DNA of 27,190 nucleotides, from positions 1 to 27,190 of the forward strand of contig DATECU010000175.1 of the NCBI GenBank assembly GCA_035286745.1, written 5' to 3'. Position numbers and translations under genes: made by a program. The stretch comes from DATECU01 sp035286745. Its GTDB lineage: Bacteria > Acidobacteriota > Vicinamibacteria > Fen-336. Below the pieces are notes generated by a model. It was not told the origin of the DNA, did not search any database, and worked only from the letters and a program-made list of their open reading frames with translations. Numbering within the stretch: the first letter of the stretch is position 1; each line of letters begins with the position of its first letter. Shown here piece after piece: positions 6,810 to 13,143 of this stretch.

Positions 6810-7193
6810 TCAGGGGCGATGGGCGAAGTAGCTGGCCAACACCTGGGCCACCCGTGTGGTTCGGGAGGTGGGCGAAGCGCCGGGCGATTCCACGCCCTCC
6901 AGGTAGAGCGCCCCCAGGACCGAATCCCCCCGGGTGAAGGGAACCAGGATGAAGGCCCCCGCCGGGCCGGAGCCGGTTCGGACCTGAGGATCGCTGGCGC
7001 CGAGGAGCGCCTCGGCCCGCTTGCGGGCCTCCGGATCCAGGTTCGAGGCCAGGGCCTCGAGCGTCTCGCCCTGCGCGACGTAGACCGCACCGGTCGAAGC
7101 ACGCCCCAGGGCAAGCGCCGCCTGAAGCGCGGTGGCCGCGAACTCCTCCCCCGCGCCCGAGAGCGCAACCGTTTCGAACACGTCCAGTAGCAT
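6810..7193 (-). CDS. Stand-alone GAF-like domain protein
   Basis: A 127-residue protein that looks like a single GAF sensor domain. ATALQAALALGRASTGAVYV and the C-terminal FILVPFTRGDSVLGALYLEG are the characteristic helix and strand pair. The latter closely parallels FLLLPVLRRDRLAALVYLEA in the GAF/Fis regulator encoded at 7658-8281, so the two are probably paralogous modules. No DNA-binding domain or catalytic domain is attached. No ribosome binding site is seen before the ATG at 7193, and an 8-bp hairpin (7194-7222) touches the start, so translation may be controlled or the gene may be a remnant of a longer regulator. Ligand and output are unknown. Confidence 0.72.
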   Translation of the reverse strand: MLLDVFETVALSGAGEEFAATALQAALALGRASTGAVYVAQGETLEALASNLDPEARKRAEALLGASDPQVRTGSGPAGAFILVPFTRGDSVLGALYLEGVESPGASPTSRTTRVAQVLASYFAHRP

Positions 7194-7222
7194 GGGCCAC
7201 AGCCTAGCGCCGGATGTGGCCC
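7194..7222 (-). promoter_or_regulatory. Hairpin at the start of the GAF-like gene
   Basis: GGGCCACA (7194-7201) and TGTGGCCC (7215-7222) form a perfect 8-bp stem with a 13-base loop directly before the start codon at 7193. It could terminate transcription from the small peptide gene (7336-7500) or hide the start codon. Confidence 0.5.
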
Positions 7223-7335
7223 GCCTTCAATCACAATCCGCGCGTAATCTGTGTGATTTCAGATACTTGCGGAATGCGTCCAGGGGTTGGACGGCTCCTG
7301 CTGATCTCCCTGGACGAGAGGGTCGCCGTCCGCGT

Positions 7336-7500
7336 CTACTTCGGGGGGGGCGGGGGCGGCTGGGGATTGGAGCCGTCGAGTATCTGGGCGGAGGGCGCAT
7401 GCGCCGGCCTGTCCGTCCTGACCCTGTCGCGTCCGGATCGCGGCGACTCGAAGGGAGCGTCGAACCCCAGAAAGAGCATCCAAACCCATGCGATCAGCAT
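7336..7500 (-). CDS. Small peptide with hydrophobic N-terminus and proline-rich tail
   Basis: A 54-residue open frame. The ATG at 7500 is preceded by AGGAG with ideal 7-base spacing. The peptide starts with a hydrophobic segment (MLIAWVWMLFLGFDAP) like a signal or membrane anchor, continues with a basic, polar stretch (RSGRDRVRTDRPAHAPS) and ends ILDGSNPQPPPPPPK. Six prolines before a terminal Lys are unusual. It is encoded divergently from a GAF/Fis regulator with two membrane proteins, a position typical of secreted signal peptides. I know no family for it. The call rests on the ribosome binding site and composition; chance is possible in GC-rich DNA. Confidence 0.5.
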   Translation of the reverse strand: MLIAWVWMLFLGFDAPFESPRSGRDRVRTDRPAHAPSAQILDGSNPQPPPPPPK

Positions 7501-7555
7501 CGGTGTTCTCCTGTTCCTGGCGGGCTAGTCCGCACGGAACATTGTGGCACACACC

Positions 7556-7582
7556 GTCCATTCGTTGGACAACTTCCGTCCA
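7556..7582. promoter_or_regulatory. Candidate operator: GTCCA/TGGAC half-sites
   Basis: GTCCA (7556-7560) and TGGAC (7566-7570) form an inverted repeat spaced by five bases, followed by a third half-site GTCCA (7578-7582). They lie between the divergent peptide gene and the GAF/Fis regulator, about 27 bases upstream of the -35-like TTGACA. Autoregulation by the Fis-HTH protein is possible but unproven. Confidence 0.4.
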
Positions 7583-7608
7583 GAACGTGGGACCTGCGCC
7601 TTGATGTC

Positions 7609-7640
7609 TTGACATGGATCGCTTTGCGAACCACTATACT
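7609..7640 (+). promoter_or_regulatory. Candidate promoter of the GAF/Fis operon
   Basis: A perfect TTGACA (7609-7614) and TATACT (7635-7640) precede the GTG start at 7658. The spacer of 20 bases is longer than the usual 17, which would make the promoter weak or activator-dependent. Confidence 0.5.
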
Positions 7641-7657
7641 CCCGGGAGGAGTCGCCG

Positions 7658-8281
7658 GTGAGAGCCAAGTCAGCCGAAGCTGTCGTACGCATCATGGTGG
7701 CCAAGGACCCCCGTCAGTCCGCGGACACCATCCTGGAGTTCCTGATGGGCGTGAACGGAGCCGGGGCGGCGGCGGTGTTCTCGGTCGAGAGCGAGCCGCG
7801 CCTTTTCGTCGGCCGTGGCATTGCCCAGAGCGCGCTCGACCGAACTGCCGACTGCTGGAGACGCGAGGGCGAGAGCCTGCTCCAGGGCCGTCTGTCTAGG
7901 ACCGACGCCTTCCTGCTGCTGCCGGTGCTTCGCAGGGATCGCCTGGCGGCCCTGGTGTACCTGGAGGCGCCCCAGGCCGACCTCGACAGCCTGGCCGAGG
8001 TCTCAGGCATGCTTGCGGACGCGGTCACCCGGGGCTGCGCCCAGCCCGAGGCTGCGTCGCCGGTTGAGGCCTATCTGGAAGAGACGCCCACCGAGGAGAT
8101 CGAGCGCCGCCGGCTGATCCTGCTGCTGGACCGCTTCGAGTGGAACGTGGCTCGGGTTGCGCGCGAGCTGCGACTCACACGGACCACCGTTTACAAGCGC
8201 CTGGCAGCCTTCGCCATCACCCGGAAACGGGTTCCCAAGGACCCGAGGACCCTGCGAACGCTACCAACCGTCGTCTCCTGA
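7658..8281 (+). CDS. GAF-like sensor with C-terminal Fis-type HTH regulator
   Basis: A 207-residue predicted transcription regulator. Residues about 5-125 form a GAF-like sensor fold (SADTILEFLMGVNGAGAAAV, then FLLLPVLRRDRLAALVYLEA at 85-104). After a linker, residues 145-190 form a Fis-type helix-turn-helix: EIERRRLILLLDRFEWNVAR, VARELRLTRTTVYKRLAAF. This HTH is usual in sigma-54 activators, but the AAA+ domain is absent, so it cannot remodel sigma-54 polymerase by itself. The start is GTG at 7658, with GGGAGGAG seven to fourteen bases upstream. It is followed after ten bases by a membrane protein gene, forming a three-gene operon. Confidence 0.83.
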   Translation: MRAKSAEAVVRIMVAKDPRQSADTILEFLMGVNGAGAAAVFSVESEPRLFVGRGIAQSALDRTADCWRREGESLLQGRLSRTDAFLLLPVLRRDRLAALVYLEAPQADLDSLAEVSGMLADAVTRGCAQPEAASPVEAYLEETPTEEIERRRLILLLDRFEWNVARVARELRLTRTTVYKRLAAFAITRKRVPKDPRTLRTLPTVVS

Positions 8282-8291
8282 CGAGCTAGTT

Positions 8292-8996
8292 GTGACCGCT
8301 GACCAGGTGGTGGTCGCGTTCTTGGCAGAGGCCGTCGTGGCTGCCGTCGCGGCAGGCCTGCTGGTACGTGGGCGCTGGCGGCTCAGCTGGTTCTTCACCG
8401 CGTACCTCGTCGTCGTCTTCGGTTGCGAGGTGGCCATCACCTGGTGGCCGCGCGTCTTCTTCAGGCCGGGCTTCTGGATGCTGAAGGAGGCCGTCTACGA
8501 TGTGTTGAAGTTGGGCGTGACCGTCGAGCTGGCCTGGAGGACGTTCCGGGTCTTCCCGGGGGCGGGAGCGGCAGCCCGAAGGGTCATGGCGCTGATCCTG
8601 TTGGTCACCACCGTCGTGACGGTGGCGGCTTCCGGCCGCGGTCTCAGCTACCTGACGGTGGCGGGGGAACTCCACCCGCGCGTCATCAACGGCACCATCT
8701 GGCTTCTGGCAGCGACCTTGGGCCTGGCCCAGTGGTATCGGGTTCCCCTGCACCCCTTCCACCGAGCGATCCTGGCCAGCCTGGGCGCCTACTTGGCCGT
8801 CTTCGGCGTCTTGCTGCACCTGGAAGGCCTCCACGGTTGGGCGGCCCAGCCCTACCTGAACGCGCTCGACCCAGCCGCCTACCTGTTGCTCACGCTCTAT
8901 TGGGCCCACCTCGCCTGGCGCCCCGAGAGCGCGCTCGCCCGGGCCCACCTGGCGACCCTGCGCAAGGTCGAGCTGCGGACGGCGCCATGTGGGTGA
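8292..8996 (+). CDS. Polytopic membrane protein of unknown function
   Basis: A 234-residue integral membrane protein with about six or seven hydrophobic segments, among them VVVAFLAEAVVAAVAAGLLV, WFFTAYLVVVFGCEVAITWW, VMALILLVTTVVTVAA, TIWLLAATLGLAQWY, AILASLGAYLAVFGVLLHL and AYLLLTLYWAHLAW. I recognise no transporter or enzyme motif. The layout resembles a membrane sensor. The start is taken as GTG at 8292, ten bases after the stop of the GAF/Fis regulator. The reading frame is open further upstream, but the upstream part translates the regulator in another frame. It overlaps the next gene by ten bases, so the three genes are probably co-transcribed and related in function. Confidence 0.75.
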   Translation: MTADQVVVAFLAEAVVAAVAAGLLVRGRWRLSWFFTAYLVVVFGCEVAITWWPRVFFRPGFWMLKEAVYDVLKLGVTVELAWRTFRVFPGAGAAARRVMALILLVTTVVTVAASGRGLSYLTVAGELHPRVINGTIWLLAATLGLAQWYRVPLHPFHRAILASLGAYLAVFGVLLHLEGLHGWAAQPYLNALDPAAYLLLTLYWAHLAWRPESALARAHLATLRKVELRTAPCG

Positions 8997-9637
8997 TCGC
9001 GGCGGGACTCCTGGGAGGGCTCCTGTTGCTGGCCCTCTGCGGTCTTCACAACCAGGCCCAGATCCTGCACGACTGGGAGATGGTGCTCTCCCCCTGGGGC
9101 GCCGACGCCTATCGCGAGGTAGAGGAGCGCGTCGAGGGCGAGTCGAAGATGGCGGAGTACGCCTACCGCAAGGCCTTCACGGCTCGGGCGGCCGGCTCCA
9201 CCGAGGAGGCGATCCGCCTGCTGGAGGTGGGCCTCAAGGTGGTGGAGCGCACCTCTCCGGACATGCTCACCCTGCTCCGCGGCATGGCCGTCGTCTCGCG
9301 CATGGTGGCCGCGGTGTCGCCGATCGCCCCGCTCAGGCCCCAGGACTTCCGGCTCCCGCAGCTTTCCGGGCTGGCTTTTTTGAGCGCCTTCGTTCACCGC
9401 CTGCTGGTCTCCACCGCCGAGCGCTTCAGGCTCCGCGCCTACGTGCTGCGCAGCGGGTTCGGGGTGGCCCGGCGTTTCCTGATGTCGAACACCGAACGCA
9501 TCAGGACCCGGCAGCCGGGCGCCGACCCCGCCTGGGAGCGCATCGTGGCCGCCCGCGAGGACCTGCGCACGCTCTCGACCGAGAGCTTGCAGACCTTCCA
9601 CGCCCTCTTGCGTTCGCTGGCCGCCGAGCCGCGTTAG
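8987..9637 (+). CDS. Membrane-anchored helical protein of unknown function
   Basis: A 216-residue protein with one N-terminal membrane segment (IAAGLLGGLLLLALCGL) followed by a long helical domain. That domain contains a TPR-like pair (AYRKAFTARAAGSTEEAIRL) and a second hydrophobic-amphipathic stretch (about 124-150). I do not recognise a family. The ATG at 8987 overlaps the end of the preceding membrane protein gene by ten bases and lacks a clear ribosome binding site, so translation is probably coupled. As the last gene of the operon with the GAF/Fis regulator, it may be the partner or target of that regulator. A hairpin that could stop transcription follows at 9677-9708. Confidence 0.75.
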   Translation: MWVIAAGLLGGLLLLALCGLHNQAQILHDWEMVLSPWGADAYREVEERVEGESKMAEYAYRKAFTARAAGSTEEAIRLLEVGLKVVERTSPDMLTLLRGMAVVSRMVAAVSPIAPLRPQDFRLPQLSGLAFLSAFVHRLLVSTAERFRLRAYVLRSGFGVARRFLMSNTERIRTRQPGADPAWERIVAAREDLRTLSTESLQTFHALLRSLAAEPR

Positions 9638-9676
9638 GCAGACAGCCAAGACACTCGATCGCCCCTTCCCGGGAAC

Positions 9677-9708
9677 AGGGCGCGGCGGGCCTACTCTCCC
9701 CGCGCCCT
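9677..9708. terminator. Candidate bidirectional terminator hairpin
   Basis: AGGGCGCGG (9677-9685) pairs perfectly with CCGCGCCCT (9700-9708) across a 14-base loop, between two convergent genes. A T-tract is missing. Confidence 0.5.
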
Positions 9709-9715
9709 CATGATG

Positions 9716-10313
9716 TCAGTGGGACTCGCCCGGAGAAGACAAGCGGGACTCCAGTTCCGCAACGCGCTGCGTCAGGGCGCCAACCCGGGCACGGAGGTCG
9801 GCTACCTCGGCTTTGATCTCCTCGCGATCCTGCTCGCCCCGAGCCAGCGCCGTCTCGATGCGTCGCAGGCCGGCCAAGATCGCCTGGTATTCGACAGTGA
9901 TAGATGCTGTCGAAGTGCCCGAGAGCGTTGTGCCTGAACTCGTGGAACTCGGCGCGGAACTCCTGGATCTCGGATTGAAGCCGCTGTTCCATCTGGGCCA
10001 TGTTGCGGTGTGCCCTCGCCAGGTCGGCCTTGCTGACCATCTCGGTTCGGACCTGCTCGAGGCCCCCGGCCATCTCGGTTCGGACCTGCTCGAGGCCCCC
10101 GGCCATCTCGGCTCGGACCTGATCGAGGCCCCCGGCCATCTCGGTTCGGACCTGCTCGAGGCCCCCGGCCATCTCGGCCCGGACCTGATCGAGACCCGCG
10201 GCCATCTCGCCCCCGACCTGCGCCAGACCGGTTTGAAGACGGTCGAGATCCGGGCGGATCGTCTCCGCGTAGAAGGTCCGTAGCGCCACTGCGAGTTGGT
10301 CTTGCTTTGCCAT
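9716..10313 (-). pseudogene. Coiled-coil protein of 11-residue repeats, frameshifted
   Basis: From the ATG at 10313 (ribosome binding site GGAGGGAG) the frame encodes MAKQDQLAVALRTFYAETI and then five or six 11-residue repeats of the type AGGLEQVRTEM or AGGLDQVRAEM, a hendecad coiled coil. It continues with EFRAEFHEFRHNALGHFDSIY. Near 9895-9915 this frame turns into arginine/glycine-rich nonsense, ending at 9708. The next frame carries on with VEYQAILAGLRRIETALARG, a coiled-coil tail (IKAEVADLRARVGALTQRVA), and ends at 9716. A single-base frameshift therefore splits the protein. It may be a real mutation, a sequencing error or, least likely, programmed frameshifting. The intact protein would be a cytoplasmic elongated coiled coil of about 198 residues; function unknown. 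Confidence 0.75.
10038..10202 (-). repeat. 33-bp tandem repeat encoding hendecads
   Basis: Five consecutive 33-base units (10038-10070, 10071-10103, 10104-10136, 10137-10169, 10170-10202), the first four nearly identical, plus a degenerate sixth to about 10235. Each unit encodes one 11-residue repeat. The near-identity at DNA level suggests recent expansion and possible copy-number change. Confidence 0.95.
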
Positions 10314-10421
10314 ACCTCATCTCCCTCCATGTCAACCACGGGGGGAGAGCCACATGGGACGCTCCCGAGTCTACACGAGACGGGTGTCGATTCGGGTCCC
10401 AGCCTGGCCGTGGCTGCGCGG

Positions 10422-12386
10422 TTACTGAGTCCCGGACCGAGGCAGCGCCAGCAGGACGTCGTCCCCGGCGACGGCCAGCCGCCGAGCGCCGTGCCGCTCC
10501 AGCCAGGCCGTCACCTTCTTCCCCTTGCCCCTCCGCCAGGCGGCTTCGTGCACGACGGCGTGAGTGGCGCCGGAGCCCGCCAGCGCGCCCCAGGCCCGGT
10601 CGGGCTCGCCCAGGACTGCACCTAGCGCCGATCGCCGAGCCAGGTAGCTGGCCGGCAGCGCCCCGCTGAAGCCGTTTGCGAGCCGGCGCCGGTGCTCGAT
10701 CGAGTAGAACATGTAGCGCAGCTCGTAGGGAGAGGAGCCGAACGGGAACTCGACCAGCACCGCCTCGGCCGGAAGGCCCTCCACCGCGCGGTATATGGCC
10801 GGAGTCGCCGAGCCCACCAGCACCCGGGCCGGGGGCTTCTTGAGGTCGAAGTCCCGCCACACGTCGTTCAAGACGATCGGCGCCGCAGTGGATTCCAACA
10901 AAAAGACCAGGGAGACGATGGAGAGCACCAGACGGGCCCGGCGAACGCAACGGGTGATCTCCAGGGCGCCCCACCCGCCCAGCACGGACAGGAACAGAGT
11001 GACCAGCATCGCGAAACGGGCGGGGACGCGCAGGCTGCCGTAGCCGGGGACGTTCTCGTAGAGCCACCGGTAGAGGCTGACCACCGGCACCGGCTCGCCG
11101 AGGCTGGTGACGGTAGGGCCCAGGGACAACCAGAACGCCCCCAGCAGGCCCGCTGCGTAGAACGCAAACGGCGCCATCCACAGGGCGCGCGCGAGGTTCC
11201 GGGCGCGCGGCGAGAGCGCCAGCGCCGCCAGCGAGACTACGAGAAGCAGGAGCGGCCGCTGCAACCGGCGCAGCCGGAGGCCGGGGAGCCACGAGGACAC
11301 CTCGCTCCCCGCCCCCGCCACGATGAGGAGGATGGCCAGCAGCGAGCCCGCCGCCAGAAGCGCCGCCGACCCGACAGCCAGTCGGCGCCAGGGCGCGGCC
11401 TTCTCCATCTCGAACCCGGACTGCGGAGCCGAGGCGCTGCTCACCCAGAGTATGCGGAGCCGAGCCGCCAGCCCGAGACCCGCCAAGAGCAGCAGCGTCA
11501 GCGACGGAAAGAGCCCGCCTTCGGGCTTGGCGTAGACCTGCAACCACGCCCACGCCCGCTGCCCGACGGTCGCGGTCAGGTAGCTGTAGACGTCAGCCGA
11601 GAAGAGCTCCACCTCCCAGCGAGGCCGCGCGATACCGCCGCTGGCGTTGGCCGCGAGGTAAGGGAGGAGAAACGGCAAGGTGAGCAGCACTACCGCCACC
11701 CCCGCCGCGACCAGGCCGACCCAGGTGCGCCGATCGGCGAGCCGGCCGCATTGCCCCATGCCGTGGACGGCGTAGGCGACAACAAAGGGCGCGAAGTAGA
11801 GCAGGTAGTAGCCGCAGGACAGGTTCTGCACGACCAGAGCCAGCACCGCGCCCACCAGCGGCCAGGCCCGTTTGGTGTGGAGAAAGCGGCGGAGGCCGAG
11901 GAGCACGAAAGGCATCCACTGCGACGAGAGGACCTGGAGGTGCGAGAACTGCTCGACGCGGTAGGGGGCAAACGCGTAGAAGAGCCCGGCCACAAAGGCG
12001 GCCGGCCGGTTGCCGGTGAGGTCGAGAACGAGGAGGTAGGCGCCGAGGCCCGACAGGACGAAGGTGGAGAGGAAGAGCAGGTTGTAGCAGAGGATCAGGT
12101 TGCCGCCCAGAAGGTAGACGGGAAGCACCTGGATCGCCTGAGCCATCAGGTGTTCGGAGTAGGCGAGCGTCAAGGGCTCGGGGAAGAAGATGTTGGCGTC
12201 CCAGAACCCGCGCCAGGCACCCAGATCTCCCGAAAGGAGCTGGGCCAGGCGGCTGAGGTCCCAGCCCAGGATCCAGCAGTTGAGGAGCGGATCGCCCAGA
12301 TCCCAGGGGATGTCTCGGGCCAGACCGAGGCCGAGCGGCCAGGTCATCGCCACCGCCAGCAGCGCATAGACGCCGGTGGCAGCCAC
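10422..12386 (-). CDS. Polytopic membrane protein, GT-C glycosyltransferase-like
   Basis: A 654-residue membrane protein with about 11-13 membrane segments and large loops. The N-terminal WPLGLGLARDIPWDLGDPLL, the NIFFPEPLTLAYSEHL loop and the GLFYAFAPYRVEQFSHLQ segment are typical of GT-C-fold membrane glycosyltransferases and YfhO-like proteins, which use lipid-phosphate sugars on the outer side of the cytoplasmic membrane. An early Asp in the first loop (W-D-L-G-D-P) is compatible with the catalytic acid, but I cannot assign the substrate. The C-terminal soluble part (about 510-654, with VEFPFGSSPYELRYMFYSIE) resembles the periplasmic domain of such enzymes. The start is GTG at 12386, nine bases after GGGAG; the frame is open upstream to 12512 but offers no ATG, GTG or TTG. 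Confidence 0.8.
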   Translation of the reverse strand: MAATGVYALLAVAMTWPLGLGLARDIPWDLGDPLLNCWILGWDLSRLAQLLSGDLGAWRGFWDANIFFPEPLTLAYSEHLMAQAIQVLPVYLLGGNLILCYNLLFLSTFVLSGLGAYLLVLDLTGNRPAAFVAGLFYAFAPYRVEQFSHLQVLSSQWMPFVLLGLRRFLHTKRAWPLVGAVLALVVQNLSCGYYLLYFAPFVVAYAVHGMGQCGRLADRRTWVGLVAAGVAVVLLTLPFLLPYLAANASGGIARPRWEVELFSADVYSYLTATVGQRAWAWLQVYAKPEGGLFPSLTLLLLAGLGLAARLRILWVSSASAPQSGFEMEKAAPWRRLAVGSAALLAAGSLLAILLIVAGAGSEVSSWLPGLRLRRLQRPLLLLVVSLAALALSPRARNLARALWMAPFAFYAAGLLGAFWLSLGPTVTSLGEPVPVVSLYRWLYENVPGYGSLRVPARFAMLVTLFLSVLGGWGALEITRCVRRARLVLSIVSLVFLLESTAAPIVLNDVWRDFDLKKPPARVLVGSATPAIYRAVEGLPAEAVLVEFPFGSSPYELRYMFYSIEHRRRLANGFSGALPASYLARRSALGAVLGEPDRAWGALAGSGATHAVVHEAAWRRGKGKKVTAWLERHGARRLAVAGDDVLLALPRSGTQ

Positions 12387-12512
12387 CGCGGGACGCTCCC
12401 AGAGGGCGCGCGGCCCCCTTGACGGTTTTACAGCCTCCGACGCCGGCTCGTCATCTTCGCTAGGTGTGCTCAGGACTCGCTCGCGCCCGGTGGCGACAGC
12501 CAGTCGGTGCGC

Positions 12513-12953
12513 CTAATGGCCAGTGGCGGATGGCGGCACGGACCTGCTCAATCGCCCCGCGTCGAACAAGAGCCCGACCACGACAACGATCCACAGCGTG
12601 AGGCCGGTGCCGGCGCCCAGGCGCGAGCCAACCAGGGGCACCCGGAGGCCGAGGATCGCCGCCAGCACGGTCGCCGAAGCCAGGATCCCCCACCAAGCCC
12701 ACGTCTCACGCCTGCGATACGGCCCCAGCACGATGGTCAGGAACAACACCGCCCAGGCGGCAGCGAAGCCCGCCGCGGTTCCGCGCGCGCCGCGCAGCGC
12801 GGCCCCCACGCCGGGGACTGCGGCATCGAGGCCCAAGAGCGTGCTGGGCCCGATCGGCCAGTCGCTGCCGTAGGCAACGCCGGCCGACAGCAGACTGAGG
12901 CCCAACACGGCGACACCCAGGACGGTGAGAATCACCCAGCTCGCGGTCTTCAT
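12513..12953 (-). CDS. Four-segment membrane protein of unknown function
   Basis: A 146-residue protein with four hydrophobic segments: ASWVILTVLGVAVLGLSLLS (4-23), AAGFAAAWAVLFLTIVLGP, WAWWGILASATVLAAILGL and GLTLWIVVVVGLLFDAGRL. The first could be a signal anchor. I recognise no family. The ATG at 12953 follows GAGGAGG with good spacing. An in-frame extension to 13325 exists but has no ribosome binding site and overlaps the divergent permease gene. It lies 126 bases upstream of the GT-C-like gene on the same strand and may share its transcript. Confidence 0.75.
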   Translation of the reverse strand: MKTASWVILTVLGVAVLGLSLLSAGVAYGSDWPIGPSTLLGLDAAVPGVGAALRGARGTAAGFAAAWAVLFLTIVLGPYRRRETWAWWGILASATVLAAILGLRVPLVGSRLGAGTGLTLWIVVVVGLLFDAGRLSRSVPPSATGH

Positions 12954-13143
12954 GAGATAGCCTCCTCGCGGGATACCGGGGAAGCTTATCCCAACTTGCC
13001 GGAACGGTTCTCGACCCCAAGCGGCACCCTGGCTTCGGTCGAGGGGGCTTCCGAGACCTCGGCGCAGCCCGCGCGTCGCCGATCCCCTGATCGTGGTACG
13101 CTCGGGCCGGCTGCCACACCGGGCGAGGGCAGCCGACTCCGCG

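Noticed and set aside
6392..7234. N-terminal extension of the nucleotidyltransferase frame to 458 residues
   Set aside because: The extension is Arg/Pro-rich shadow over the partner gene and the GAF-like gene; the ATG at 6391 coincides with the coupled overlap.
7541..7570. Sigma-54 promoter (TGGCAC) before the GAF/Fis regulator
   Set aside because: TGGCAC is present but the expected TTGCA element at the proper distance is not.
10692..12422. A 576-residue plus-strand frame opposite the GT-C-like gene
   Set aside because: It is the antisense shadow of a membrane protein gene, rich in Gln, Arg, Glu and Gly, without a ribosome binding site.
12960..13143. Possible c-di-AMP riboswitch before the KimA-like gene
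   Set aside because: I see only a 6-bp inverted repeat at 12970-12992 and none of the conserved blocks of the ydaO class.
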